From NCBI RefSeq assembly GCF_007565055.1, contig NC_044551.1, forward strand, positions 92,100,089 through 92,164,088: DNA of 64,000 nucleotides, written 5' to 3'. Both the position numbers and the translations under genes were made by a program. Below the pieces are notes generated by a model. The model searched no databases, was not told the DNA's origin, and worked only from the letters and a program-made list of their open reading frames with translations. The stretch is from Rhinopithecus roxellana. Lineage: Eukaryota > Chordata > Mammalia > Primates > Cercopithecidae. Shown piece after piece: positions 53,361 through 63,800 of the stretch; positions within the stretch are counted from its first letter, which is position 1; each line of letters opens with the position of its first letter.

Positions 53361-53685
53361 CGGTGTCACTTCCGACGGGCACAGGCCTAGGCCTTGATTG
53401 GACGTCTGGAAGACTGTGTAGGTCTAGAGGGTGCTTAGACTTGGCAGGCAATTGTATTTCTTTGTCTCACTAACTGAACTGGGAGAAGACAGTTATCTGT
53501 CGGTCTCTCATCATCTGTGCTTTGAGAACGTGGGGCATAAAGCAAAATGCTGTATTTTGACTGGAAGGAGTTGCAGGTTCCTGAAAAAAGCCTACTGGTG
53601 GAATTGAGGCTGACATCAGGCCTGAGAAGGGGAGGGGAGGGCATTGGGGAGTGAGAGGGCTGGGCCTGGTTGGTGTTGCTTTAGT

Positions 53686-53752
53686 GGGGTGCATGCATGT
53701 GTGTGTGTGTGCACGTTTGTGCCTGTGTGTGTATGTCTGTATGCGTGTGTGA
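53686..53752 (+). repeat. (TG)n-rich tract
   Basis: Interrupted alternating purine-pyrimidine sequence with one uninterrupted block of six TG units. Confidence 0.88.
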
Positions 53753-53882
53753 ATAGAGAGAGATGGCCCCTGGAAAGGGTGAGATGCTCAGTCAAAACTC
53801 AGATGTGAGCCCATTGTCAGATTTAGACAATGAAGGGCCCAGTAGGCCACACTCAAGCAAGGCTGTGGCAGGGATCATGATC

Positions 53883-54213
53883 TATATTAGTCAATTTCCA
53901 CACTGTTATGAAGAAATATCCAAGACTGGGTAATTTATAAAGAAAAAGAGTTTAATGGACTCATAGTTCCACATGGTAGGGGAGGCCTCCTAATCATGGT
54001 GGAAGGAGGAGCAAAGGCATGTCTTACATGGTGGCAAGCAAGAGAATTTGTGCAGGGAATTACCCTTTGTAAAACCATCAGATCTCCTGAGACTTATTCG
54101 CTATTGCAAGAACAGCAGGGGAAAGACCCGTCGCCATGATTCAATTGCCCCCCAGTGGGATTATGAGAATGATAATTCAGATTTGGGTGGGGACACAGAG
54201 CCAAACCATTTCA
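53883..54213 (-). mobile_element. MST/THE1-type MaLR solo LTR, antisense
   Basis: On the minus strand it starts tgaaatggtttggctctg and ends gactaatata. Inside are aagactgggtaatttataaag, ggtggaaggagg, and a gacttattcgctattgc block. A perfect 5-bp target duplication, tgatc, is at 53878-53882 and 54214-54218, as expected for this class. It is solo: no internal sequence. Confidence 0.93.
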
Positions 54214-54218
54214 TGATC

Positions 54219-54844
54219 CAAGCCCATGTTAGCCAGGGCAGCGGGCAGCAAGGGGGGAGACGTGGGAAGGGCACAAAAGGAAGCAGAGTCAAGTCTTCTT
54301 CCAGGTGTTCTGCCCATGCCAGGGGGCCCCTCCTGCATCACCTCCCACTCACCTGCAGGTCTGGGCTGGTGCATCAGGAGGGAGGTGGAATCTCATTCTC
54401 CCTGTGTGAGTGGACAGTGAGTGGACATGGAAGTGCGATTTCACTTCTGGTTTAACCTTTCCCTTGCCCTCCAGCCCTCAGCTTCACTTTTTCTGGTGAC
54501 CAAGTAATGACAATTTTCACATTGCCAGGTTTCCTTCAGCATCTGCTGACGGCCGATTGCCTCAGACACCAAACGCACGTTATCCAGACGCCTGAACCGG
54601 CCGAGCCCCAGGGGGCTCTTTAGCAGTTTTAATGACCTTGAAAATACTTTAATGCAAACGCTTCTGCTGATAAGCACCTATTGTGCTGCAGATCTGTTGT
54701 GTGCCACCTGCAGTTATTAAAGACGGGGATGTGAGGGTTTTCCCAGAAAGAATCCGAATTGCCACTGCTCTCTGGTTTGGCCAAAAAAAAAAAAAAAAAA
54801 AAAAGATTTATATTATCATCACTTTTGGTTCCCAAGTGGTTATC
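54219..54844. other. Unique sequence with an isolated A-run
   Basis: No gene. An A-run of about 23 bases at 54782-54804 has no SINE in front of it. Confidence 0.45.
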
Positions 54845-54915
54845 CTTGCGCCTTCGTTGGCACGTAGCAGGTACTTAATAAACGTTTGTGGGATGAGAAT
54901 GAATGAATCACTAGA
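54845..54915 (+). mobile_element. L2 LINE 3' end
   Basis: ttggcacgtagcaggtacttaataaacgtttgtgggatgagaatgaatgaat pattern (read at 54857-54907) is the L2 3' terminus. Confidence 0.7.
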
Positions 54916-56976
54916 TGGAAGGCACTGGCAGTTAGGAGGAGCTCATTAAAACTTTTCTAATGGAGATCTCCCAGCCTGCAGCGGCTGTGATGGTGAACAC
55001 CAGCCATGCAAAGCGTATGTCTGCTTAGTACCCTGAGTCTACAAACCGGAGGGAAGAGACTCGAGCAACAAGTAATGACTGCTGCCCCTCCATAATCCCA
55101 CCTGCCCGGCCCGGCATCTGCCACCGGCCCTTTTCACCATCTGCGCCCAGGGGGCTGGCCATTGCCAAGCCTCCCCATGTTGCCTTTCCAGAAGACAGTA
55201 CTGTCACTGACCTCACTGTCATTGGCCCCATTCGCCGGCAGCTCTGGACACCAGATGGGCCTGGTGTGGAGCCTCATTGCTGGTGGTTAAGCAGTTTAGC
55301 TCACTTCCTACCTCAGCGTCTTTGAGGATCCAGCCTGCCCAGGAAGACGCTCACTTCTTTTTGTTTTCCTTTGGGAATTCTACAAGGCTGCTTCAGGCAC
55401 TGATTCATCCTGTACATTTTTCTCCCATGGGCATGCGGGCCTGAATGTGTGGCTCACCTTGTGCAAATGGCTGGAGCCTCCCCCTGCAGACCAGGAGAAC
55501 ACGGCAGGCACCGGATTCTTCTCGACATTCAGAATGCAAAGGTCCCAGAAAGGAGTCACCTTGAGAGCTGAGATGCAAACTTCCGTGTCCCTAATGCTTG
55601 AACTGCTTTCGGACCTTGTGGCAAATTGTTTTGCATGTATTGCCATTAACAAATCAACAAAACAAATACACTTCATTCTTGGAGGGTTGATTTGAATTCT
55701 AGAAACAGCCGAGTCACTTACAGCCGAGTCTGGGGCACAAGGTGGGTGAGACAATTTGGATAAGGTATTTTTAGGTGAAAAATGAGGAATGACTTTAAAG
55801 CAATCCAACTGATTTTCATAAGTGACTCTTAGCCTGAATTTGGTGAGTATGACACAGACGTCTCGGGCAAAGGGAGCGGTATTGTTCTAGAAGTATTATT
55901 CCCCAAGATAGCCCACGAAGACATTCATTCAGATGGGAAAACTAAGAACTTTTTTTTCTTTTGCCACTTCAAGAAAGAAAATTTGTGTTCTTTTCTTTTT
56001 TCTTTCAAGCAATCATATTCATTTATACAAGTATACAAGTACTGTATACCAGAATGATCAAGGTAATGTCCCCCCAAAAGACATTAGACCGTCCCGTAAA
56101 GATGTCCTTGCTTTAGAAAGGAATCAATTTGTTGGTATGTGTTGACCATTTCTCACTTTCTTTTTTGTCTTCATGCAAGTAGCAGAGGCCCCTGAATGAC
56201 GGAGGTACAGGTACAGGATTGGCCCTTGTTCTTCTCACCTGGCAAAGCCACTGTGCCAGGACGCATTCACTACCTCCCTCCTGATCAGTTGCATCGTTGC
56301 CATCCTGAGTTTCTACGGCAGACCCATGGTCAGTCCATCCAACATCCGTGACTCCCCTCTGCCTTACCAAGAGAACCTTCATTCAACCCCACAAAATTCA
56401 TCCTCCTGGCAGCCAGGGGCTCACTGAATGGAGGCAGAAGTCAACTGTCTTCTGCAAAATCTTAGGTGTCCTGATAAAAGACAGACATGGTCACAGCTTC
56501 CTCTTCTCCCACTTCTTACTTTCTTGAAGATAGACAGGATGTCTGGAGCTACAGCAGCCCATTTGAAACCAAGAGGAAACCAGCCTGAGGATGAAGAGCC
56601 AACCTGACAAAGACAAGGAAAAGCCTGCATGCCTGATGGCATTGTCCAGCAATGGAAGCAAGGCCAGCAACCTGTGACTTCTGGGCTTCTCAGCATGTGG
56701 GACACACGAGACCCTCTGCTCTGGTGGCTGGACTCCCTACTCCTAGCAGCAGACACAGATCAGCCTCACACACAGGTGTTCCTTTGTTTAACATGGTAAG
56801 TGCTGTGTGGCAGTGTACCTGGGTACCAAACGCACTTCCAAACCTCAGCTGAGTCTATTCGTTTACAGAAAGGGTGGGAAGAACTATGAACTTAAAGGCT
56901 GATCATTCTCATCTTGAGAGAATTCTGGAATCAGTAGTTCTAACATGTTTAGTTTCTGACTTAAAATGCACTAACG
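54916..56976. other. Mostly unique sequence, about 2 kb
   Basis: No named repeat with confidence and no exon. 56455-56790 (gacaggatgtctggagctacagcagccc, atgaagagccaacctg) resembles an old LTR or DNA-transposon repeat. The 55380-55808 minus frame (142 codons) and the 56421-56756 minus frame (111 codons) have no recognisable domain. Confidence 0.4.
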
Positions 56977-56977
56977 C

Positions 56978-57297
56978 AGTGGGGCGTGATGGCTCATGCC
57001 TGTGATCCCAGGATTTTGGGAGGCCAAGATGGGTGGATCACCTGAGGTCAGGAATTTGTGACCAGCCTGGCTAACATGGTGAAACCCTCTCTTCTAAAAA
57101 CACAAAAATTAGCCAGACATGGTGGCGGGGACCTGTAATCCCAGCTACTTGGGAGGCTGAGGCAGGAGAATTACTTGAACCTGGGAGGCAGAGTTTGCAG
57201 TGAGCCGAGATCACACCACTGCACTCCAGCCTGGGTGACATAGAGCAACAAAAAAAAGACATAGAGCGTCTCAAAAAAAAGCACAGCAACAAAAAAA
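56978..57297 (+). mobile_element. AluS-like SINE with a duplicated tail segment
   Basis: Full dimer. The tail has a partial repeat: gacatagagcaacaaaaaaaa is followed by gacatagagcgtctcaaaaaaaa and then gcacagcaacaaaaaaaa. Confidence 0.88.
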
Positions 57298-57301
57298 ATT
57301 T

Positions 57302-57608
57302 GGGTCGGGCATGGTGGCACAGGCCTGTAATCCCAGCACTTTGGGAGGCCGGGGCGGTGGGATCACTTGAGGCCAGGAGTTTGAGACCAGCCTGGCCAAC
57401 ATGGTGAAACCTTATCTCTACTAAAAGTACAAAAAATTTAGCTGGGTGTGGTGGCAGGTGCCTCTAATCCTAGCTACTTGGCAGGCTGAGGTGAAAGAAT
57501 TGCTTAAACCTAGGAGGCAGAGGTTGCAGTGAGCCAAGATCATGTCACTACACTCCAGCTTGGGCAACAGAGTGAGACTCTGCCTCAAAATAATAATAAT
57601 AAATAAAA
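57302..57608 (+). mobile_element. AluS-like SINE, directly downstream of another Alu
   Basis: Starts gggtcgggcatgg at the A-tail of the preceding Alu, same orientation, and ends in an AAT-type tail: a head-to-tail Alu pair. Confidence 0.92.
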
Positions 57609-57727
57609 TTTTGAATTGACAAATGACTCATGCTGAGGAGGCCCTAATCTTCTCATAGGCAGTAGGAGAGGGGATTTGGTGCTTGTTTAGATTTCTGTTC
57701 TGGGGAGGGACAAAAGGAATCTGGTTT

Positions 57728-57935
57728 TTAGTCTGTGCCTGCTGTGTCCAACAGACTTCACCTACATCACCTCATTTAACTCCCACATCCACTTTGACAA
57801 GGAAACTTTATTCTCTTTCTTTTATGTTTTCCGAACCCGAGTCTCAGAGAGGTTGAGTAATTTGCCCAAAGTCACACAGCTCGTTAAGCAGATCTGACTT
57901 CCCAACATTGATCTCTCCCACAGCAGCAACCCAGC
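57728..57935 (+). mobile_element. MIR SINE
   Basis: gtctgtgcctgctgtgtcc, cacctcatttaactcccac, gtctcagagaggttgagtaatttgcccaaagtcacacagctcg (57841-57883). Confidence 0.88.
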
Positions 57936-57965
57936 CTTGCACATAATGAGACTTGAGTCGTGATT

Positions 57966-58279
57966 ACTTTTCTTTTATTTTCTTCTTTTTTTCTTTTTTT
58001 GAAACAGGGTCTCCCTCTGTCACTCAGGCTGGAGTGCAGGGTTGTTAACATGGCTCACCCTAGTCTTGACTTCCTGGGCTCAAGCCATCCTCCCACCTCC
58101 TATGTAGCTGGATCCATAGGCATGTACCACCATGTCCGGCTAATTTAAAACATTTTTTTTTTTCATAGAGACAGGGTCTCACTTTTTTGCCCAGGCTGGT
58201 CTTGAACTCCTGGGCTCAAACAACCCTCCTGCCTCAGCCTCCAGAAGTGCTGGGATTGCAGGCGTGAGGCACCGCACCC
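57966..58279 (-). mobile_element. AluJ SINE, antisense
   Basis: T-rich tail with C interruptions, cactcaggctggagtgc, J-type cttcctgggctcaagcc in both arms, an A/T-rich linker at 58144-58167, and an end at gcaccgcaccc. Confidence 0.88.
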
Positions 58280-59052
58280 TCCATCTTCCTGATGGAAATC
58301 TGTCAGTGAAGAACCCACGAGTGACTGGTGATGCTCTATTTTCTCAGTCAAAACCTTAGAGGCACAGGTTTTCTTTTTCTTTTGGTGGGGATAGGAGAGT
58401 GGGAGCCAAAAAATTTGTCACTGTAAAGACTCCCATCGTCCTGTCCTCCCCAAAGGAAAAGAAAACTTTGCATCTGAGGTTGTGACTCAGAAAACAGAGC
58501 ATTAACTTAGGGAAATTTCTCCGCCGGTGCATATACTTAAGGAAACTGCCGTGTTGCTCTCTGCACCATTTAGAGACGATGTGAGTTAGGAACTGTTGGA
58601 AGAGACATTAATAGATATGAAATTTTTGTCATGATGAAACTAATGCTGTGTTAATAAGAAACAGATGAGGGCCCATCTGTTTCATTCCTTTCTTTTCTTA
58701 AGAGGATATAGCAGAATTATGGTTAAATAACCCTGAGGACAGTTAACATGATAGTCTTTCTCATGTCAAATGTGTGGAAAGACAGTGTGAGGACGAAGTT
58801 TCAGGTATTGTAAATAAATACCTTGTAACCTAAACAACTTTTTAATTAGCTTATTTCTACCAAAAAAAAAAAGAAAAAAAAATCCAGAATGCTGTACTGC
58901 GGCCAAGTGAATGAATGCATGTAGGGTGTCTGTGTGAGGGCTGGAGAATGACAGGGCTGGGCAAGTCCAAACCTGCCTCTTCTCATGCCATCGTCTCACA
59001 TGGCACCCCTGAGGAAGTAGCAGGAGCAGGAGAAGGGACTGGATTGCCCCCT
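58280..59052. other. Unique sequence
   Basis: Nothing recognised. An A-rich run at about 58861-58881 lacks an attached SINE. Confidence 0.45.
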
Positions 59053-59220
59053 GCTATGGGCTGAATTGTGTACCCCCCGAAATTCATCTGCTGACGTCCT
59101 AAGTTCCAGTGCCTCAGTATGTGACTTTATTTGGAAATAAGATTGTTGCAGATGTAATTTGTCAAGATGAAGTCATGTTGGAATAAGGTGGACCCCATAA
59201 TCCAATATGACTGGGTTTTT

Positions 59221-60024
59221 TTTTCATTTGAAGTCTCTGTTCTGTTTATTATTATTATTATTATTTTTATACTTTAAGTTCTAGGGTACATGTGCACAAT
59301 GTGCAGGTTTGTTACATATGTATATATGTGCCATGTTGGTGTGCACCCATTAACTCGTCATTTACATTAGGTATATCTCCTAATGCTATCCCTTTCCCCT
59401 CCCCTCTCCTCACAATAGGCCCCGGTGTGTGATGCTCCCCTTCCTGTGTCCAAGTGATCTCATTGTTCAGTTCCCACCTACGAGTGAGAACATGCCGTGT
59501 TTGGTTTTCTGTTCTTGGGATAGTTTGCTGAGAATGATGGCTTCCAGCTGCATCCATTTCCCTACAAAGGACACGAACTCATCCATTTTTATGGCTGCAC
59601 AGTATTCCACAGTGTATATGTGCCACATTTTCTTAATCCAGTCTGTCACTGATGGACATTTGGGTTGATTCCAAGTCTTTGCTATTGTGAATAGTGCCAC
59701 AATAAACATACGTGTGCATGTGTCTTTCTAGCAGCATGATTTATAATCCTTTGGGGATATAGCCAGTAATGGGACGGCTGGGTCAAACGGTATTTCTAGT
59801 TCTAGATCCTTGAGGAATCGCCACACCGTCTTCCACAATGGTTGAACTAGTTTACAGTCCCACCAACAGTGTAAAAGTGTTCCTATTTCTCCACATCCTC
59901 TCCAGCACCTGTTGTTTCCTGACTTTTTAATGATTGCCATTCTAACTGGTGAGAGATGGTATCTCATTGTGGTTTTGATTTGCATTTCTCTGATGGTAAG
60001 TGATGATGAGCATTTTTTCATGTG
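59221..60024 (-). mobile_element. L1PA-like LINE 3' end, 5'-truncated, with target duplication
   Basis: Antisense L1 3' UTR and ORF2 C-terminal end: tttatactttaagttctaggg, gtgcaggtttgttacatatg, then ttctccacatcctctccagc and tttgcatttctctgatgg. A perfect 15-bp target duplication, tatgactgggttttt, is at 59206-59220 and 60025-60039. Between the T-run and the L1 end lie 20 extra bases (59225-59244). The ORF2 fragment is short and interrupted, so it cannot make active protein. Confidence 0.92.
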
Positions 60025-60550
60025 TATGACTGGGTTTTTAAAAATTTTAATTGAATTTAATTCTGTTTTAAGTTCTGGGATGCATGTGCAGGACGTGCAG
60101 GTTTGTTATGTATGTAAACGTGTGCCATGGTGGTTTGCTGCACACATTAATCCATCAGCTAGGTATTAAGCTCAGCATACCTTAGCTATTTATCCTGATG
60201 CCTGCCCTCCCCCTGTGCCCCCGCAACAGGCCGCAGTGTGTTGTGTCCCTCCCTGTGTCCATGTGTTCTTATTGTTCAGCTCCTACTTCTAAGTGAGAAC
60301 ATGCAGTGTGTGGTTTTCTGCTTCTGTATTAGTTTGCTGAGGATGATGGCTTCCAGCTCCATCTATGTCCCTGCAAAGGACATTATCTCATTCCTTTCCA
60401 TGGCTGCATAGTATTCCATGGTGTATATGTACCACATTTTCTTTATCCAGTCTATCATTGATGGGTATTTGGGTTGATTCCATGTCTTTGCTATTGTGAC
60501 TAGAGATGCAATGAACATATGTGTGCATGTATCTTTACAGTAGAATCATT

Positions 60551-60845
60551 TTTTTTTTTTTTTGAGACGGAGTCTCGCTCTGTTGCCCGGACTGGAGTGC
60601 AGTGGCTGGATCTCAGCTCACTGCAAGCTCTGCCTCCCGGGTTTACACCATTCTTCTGCCTCAGCCTCCCGAGTAGCTGGGACTACAGGCGCCCTCCACC
60701 TCACCCAGCTAGTTTTTTGTATTTTTTTGTAGAGACGGAGTTTCACTGTGTTAGCCAGGATGGTCTCGATCTCCTGACCTCGTGATCCGCCCGTCTCGGC
60801 CTCTGAAAGTGCTGGGATTACAGGCTTGAGCCACCACGCCCGGCC
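60551..60845 (-). mobile_element. AluYR-like SINE, Old World monkey type, antisense
   Basis: Perfect 13-bp target duplication, cagtagaatcatt, at 60538-60550 and 60846-60858. On the plus strand the diagnostic words are cagtggctggatctcag, gggtttacaccattct, ccacctcacccagctagttttttg, cgcccgtctcggcc and caggcttgagcc. This combination matches the macaque AluYR consensus as I know it, where human AluY reads aattttttg, ccaccacgcccgg, cgcctcggcc and caggcgtgagcc. Confidence 0.85.
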
Positions 60846-61045
60846 CAGTAGAATCATTTCTATTCCTTTGAGTATATACCCAGTTATGAGATTTCTGGGT
60901 CAAATGGTATTTCTGATTGTAGGTCTGTGAGGAATCACCACACTGTCTTCCACAATGGTTGAACTAATTTATATTCCCACCAACAGTGTAAAAGCATTCC
61001 TATTTCTTCTCCACAGCCTTGCCAGCCTCTGTTTTTTTTGAAAAA

Positions 61046-61339
61046 TTTTTTTTTTTTTTTGAGACTGAGTCTCGCTCTTGTCACCAAGGCTGAAGTGCAA
61101 TGGCATGATCTCGGCTCACCACAGCCTCCGCCTCCTGGGTTCAAGCAATTCTTCTGCCTCAGCCTTCCAAATAGCTGGGTTTACAGGCATGTACCACCAC
61201 GCCCAGCTAATTTTGTGTATTTTTAATAGAGACGGGGTTTTGCATGTTGGTCAGCTGGTCTCAAACTCCCAACAGGTGATCCGCCCGCTTCGGCCTCCAA
61301 AGTTCTGGGATTACAGGCGTGAGCCACCGTGCCCGGCCT
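61046..61339 (-). mobile_element. AluS-like SINE, antisense, with several small deletions
   Basis: T-run 61046-61060, antisense dimer ending gtgcccggcc at 61339. Single-base or short losses at ttttgcatgttggtcagctgg and cccaacaggtgatcc. Lies in the older L1. Confidence 0.92.
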
Positions 61340-62264
61340 GTTTCTTTACTTTTTAATAATTGCCATTCTGGCTGGCATGAGATGGTATCTCACTGTTGTT
61401 TTGATTTGCATTTCTCTAATGACCAGTGATGTTGAGCTTTTTTCATGTTTATTGGCCACATATATGTCTTCTTTTGAGAAGTGTCTGTTCATCTCCTTCG
61501 ACCACTTTTTAATGGAGTTGTTTTTCTTATAAATTTGTTTAAGTTCCTTGTAGATTCTGGATATTAGACTTTTGTCAGATGGATAGATTGCAAAAATTTT
61601 CTCCCGTTCTGTAGATTGTCTGTTCACTCAGATGATAGTTTCTGTTGCTGCGCAGGAGCTCTTGAGTTTAATTAGATTCCATTTGTCAAATTTTGCTTCT
61701 GTTTCAATTGCTTTTTTCTCTGCATGCGACAGACACATATGCCAGAAGAATGCCATGTGAAGGCAGAGGCAGAGATCGCGATGATGTGTGTACAAGCCAA
61801 GGACGCCAAAGATCTCCAGCAAAGCCCAGGAGTGAGGAGAGAGGCCTGGAACAAGTTCTCCCACACAGCCTCAGAAGGAAGCAACCCTGTCAACACCTTG
61901 GTCTCGGACTTCCAGTTTGCAGAAGTGTGAGACAACGCGTTCCTGTGGTGGGAACCCCCACTGCACGGTGCTGGGTTGCAGCAGCCATAGGCAACCAATA
62001 CATCCCACAAGGAAGCTGAGCTTGACTACTAAGAGGTTGCAGTTTTCCAAGGTGGAGATATGTTTGCTCATGTCTGTCCATGGTTTTCCTTTTATGGAAC
62101 GGAGCCCTTGGTACACGTGGGGCAACCTGCTGAACTTTTGGAAAACTGATCACACCTTCCCTGCCTTCCAAGAGTTCTCATTCATGGGGACAGAATGTAC
62201 CTCATACCTTGGTGTGTCCTTAAGACTGTCTCCGTGTTGAATGCTGGGTGATTTTATGAGCATT

Positions 62265-62435
62265 TGTATGTCCGTCTCTGTGTGTGTGTGTGTGTGTATG
62301 CATGCACACATGGGTATAGATGTGTGAATGTGTGTATGTATGAGAGTGTTGGGTGTGAATCTGCGTGTGCATGTGTATATGTGTGCATATGAGTGTGTGG
62401 CTGTGTAGGATTGTGAGCGTGTGTGAGTGTGACTG
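62265..62435 (+). repeat. TG-rich imperfect microsatellite, about 170 bp
   Basis: Alternating purine-pyrimidine sequence dominated by TG with TATG and CATG interruptions. One pure block of nine TG units at about 62280-62297. The HTHTHT-type minus-strand frame is an artefact of it. Confidence 0.92.
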
Positions 62436-62939
62436 AGCTCTCACAGGAAGTCTGTCAGGGGCTTTGGCCCCTCGTCACTCTGGAAGTAGAGGCTGGAGAA
62501 AGAGAAACCTGCTGCAGGGTCTCTTGGCTACACATAGACAGGGCGGGTCTTGCTGTACCTGGGGAAGGTTTGGGTCTGCGAGGGGGCACCTCACCCTTAG
62601 GAGGAGCTGAGTGTGTCCTGACCCCCCACAGCCTGATCATCAGGGCCGTCTGCTGGGAGGCTTAGCTTGATGCCCTGCTCACCAGGGAAGCCCCTGGGAC
62701 TGGATCCACAGGGCTAACACCAAGGAAGAGGGGAAAGGTGGGTTGAAACATTGTTGCAAGGAGAAAACACTGCATAGAACTCTATTGTTTTACGACTGGG
62801 GCTCATTTAACAAGACACTGTATGTCCACATAACAGAAAATTATGCAGTCATCAAAAGTGAAATTTGACTAATTTTTAGTGTCTGGGAAACTGCTTGTGA
62901 TGGATAGAAAATATCAGAGTCCAAAATAGCAACAGAGTC
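62436..62939. other. Unique sequence
   Basis: No gene. 62820-62920 (aaaattatgcagtcatcaaaag) may be a small sense L1 3' remnant. Confidence 0.4.
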
Positions 62940-63120
62940 ATTAGACTCCAGTGCTGTACAAAATTCCTGGGTTTGAATTTGGACTTGCCACTGGCTGGGT
63001 GTGAGCACTAGGGCGTTACCAACCTCCCTACCCTGGTTTCTTTATCGGTGAAGTGGGAATGACAAGAGTACCAACCCCACAGGCCGAAGGGTGGCATTTA
63101 AGGGGCTCTTGATGAAAAAG
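62940..63120 (+). mobile_element. MIR SINE
   Basis: gactccagtgctgtacaaaattcctgggtttgaatttgg (62945-62983), cctggtttctttatcggtgaag, gtaccaaccccacaggc. Confidence 0.82.
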
Positions 63121-63491
63121 CCCTGATTTGTTGCATCTGCTGGCTTCCGTGGCAAATACTCCCATAATGGCCAACATCATATCCCAGTGACTCAACAACC
63201 TATTCACAGAATTTCTGAAAACTTAAGTCACCCTCACAAGCCAGCCTGGGCTGACTCCAGCACAGCACAGCTAGGGGCTTTGGGGATTAAATAAATACAT
63301 GCTTTGAGCAATGTATAACACAAAAGATGAACAGGAGCTATCACATCCGCTGCATCCTATTTGGACACACATTACCAGAAAAGTAAGTAAAATAAAAAGA
63401 GCAATGTGTGTGCAAACCATGATATGTGGTAGACTGAGGGTGGTGATTGCAATTCTGTCCATCTGAGGTTCAAAGGATAACTTAAAATATG
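63121..63491. other. Unique sequence
   Basis: Nothing recognised except a possible MIR or L2 tail at about 63282-63305. Confidence 0.4.
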
Positions 63492-63500
63492 TATATGGCT

Positions 63501-63791
63501 GGTTGGGCGCGGTGGCTCATGCCTGTAATCCCAGCACTTTGGGAGGCTGAAGGGGGTGAATCACCAGAGGTCAGGAGTTTCAGACCAATCTGGCCAACAT
63601 GGTGAAACCTCATCTCTACTAAAAATACAAAAATTAGCTGGATGTTGCGGCCCACACCCGTAATCCCAGCTGCTCAGGAGGTTGAGGCCGGAGAATCAAC
63701 TGAACCCGGGAGGTGGAGGTTGCAGTGAGCTGTGATCTTGCCACTGCACTCCAGTCTGGGCAGCAGAGTGAGACTCCGTCTCAAAAAAATA
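63501..63791 (+). mobile_element. AluS-like SINE
   Basis: Full dimer starting ggttgggcgcgg. A 9-bp target duplication, tatatggct, is at 63492-63500 and 63792-63800. Confidence 0.94.
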
Positions 63792-63800
63792 TATATGGCT

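Larger units (their letters stand above)
60040..61728 (-). mobile_element. Older L1PA/L1PB-like LINE 3' end, broken by two Alus
   Basis: Antisense: taagttctgggatgcatgtgc, gtgccatggtggtttgctgc, gaggatgatggcttccagc, ttctttatccagtctatc. It continues after the AluYR at 60859 (ctattcctttgagtatatacc) and after the AluS at 61340 (tttctttactttttaataatt), ending near ttgcttttttctctgcatg. ORF2 C-terminal part plus 3' UTR, degenerate. Confidence 0.88.
59053..62004 (+). mobile_element. ERVL-MaLR LTR, MLT1, split by a 2.5-kb nest of insertions
   Basis: 5' part 59053-59213: tgctatgggctgaattgtg, ttatttggaaataagattg, tccaatatgactggg. 3' part 61729-62004: gccatgtgaaggcagagg, tgtacaagccaaggacg, ctcacacagcctcag-like, ggacttccagtttgcag, closing gcagccataggcaacc. 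Everything between 59221 and 61728 is younger. Confidence 0.85.

Noticed and set aside
59312..61627. Minus-strand frames with reverse-transcriptase-like peptide stretches
   Set aside because: They are degraded C-terminal L1 ORF2 remnants, broken by Alus and stops. Annotated as L1, not as genes.
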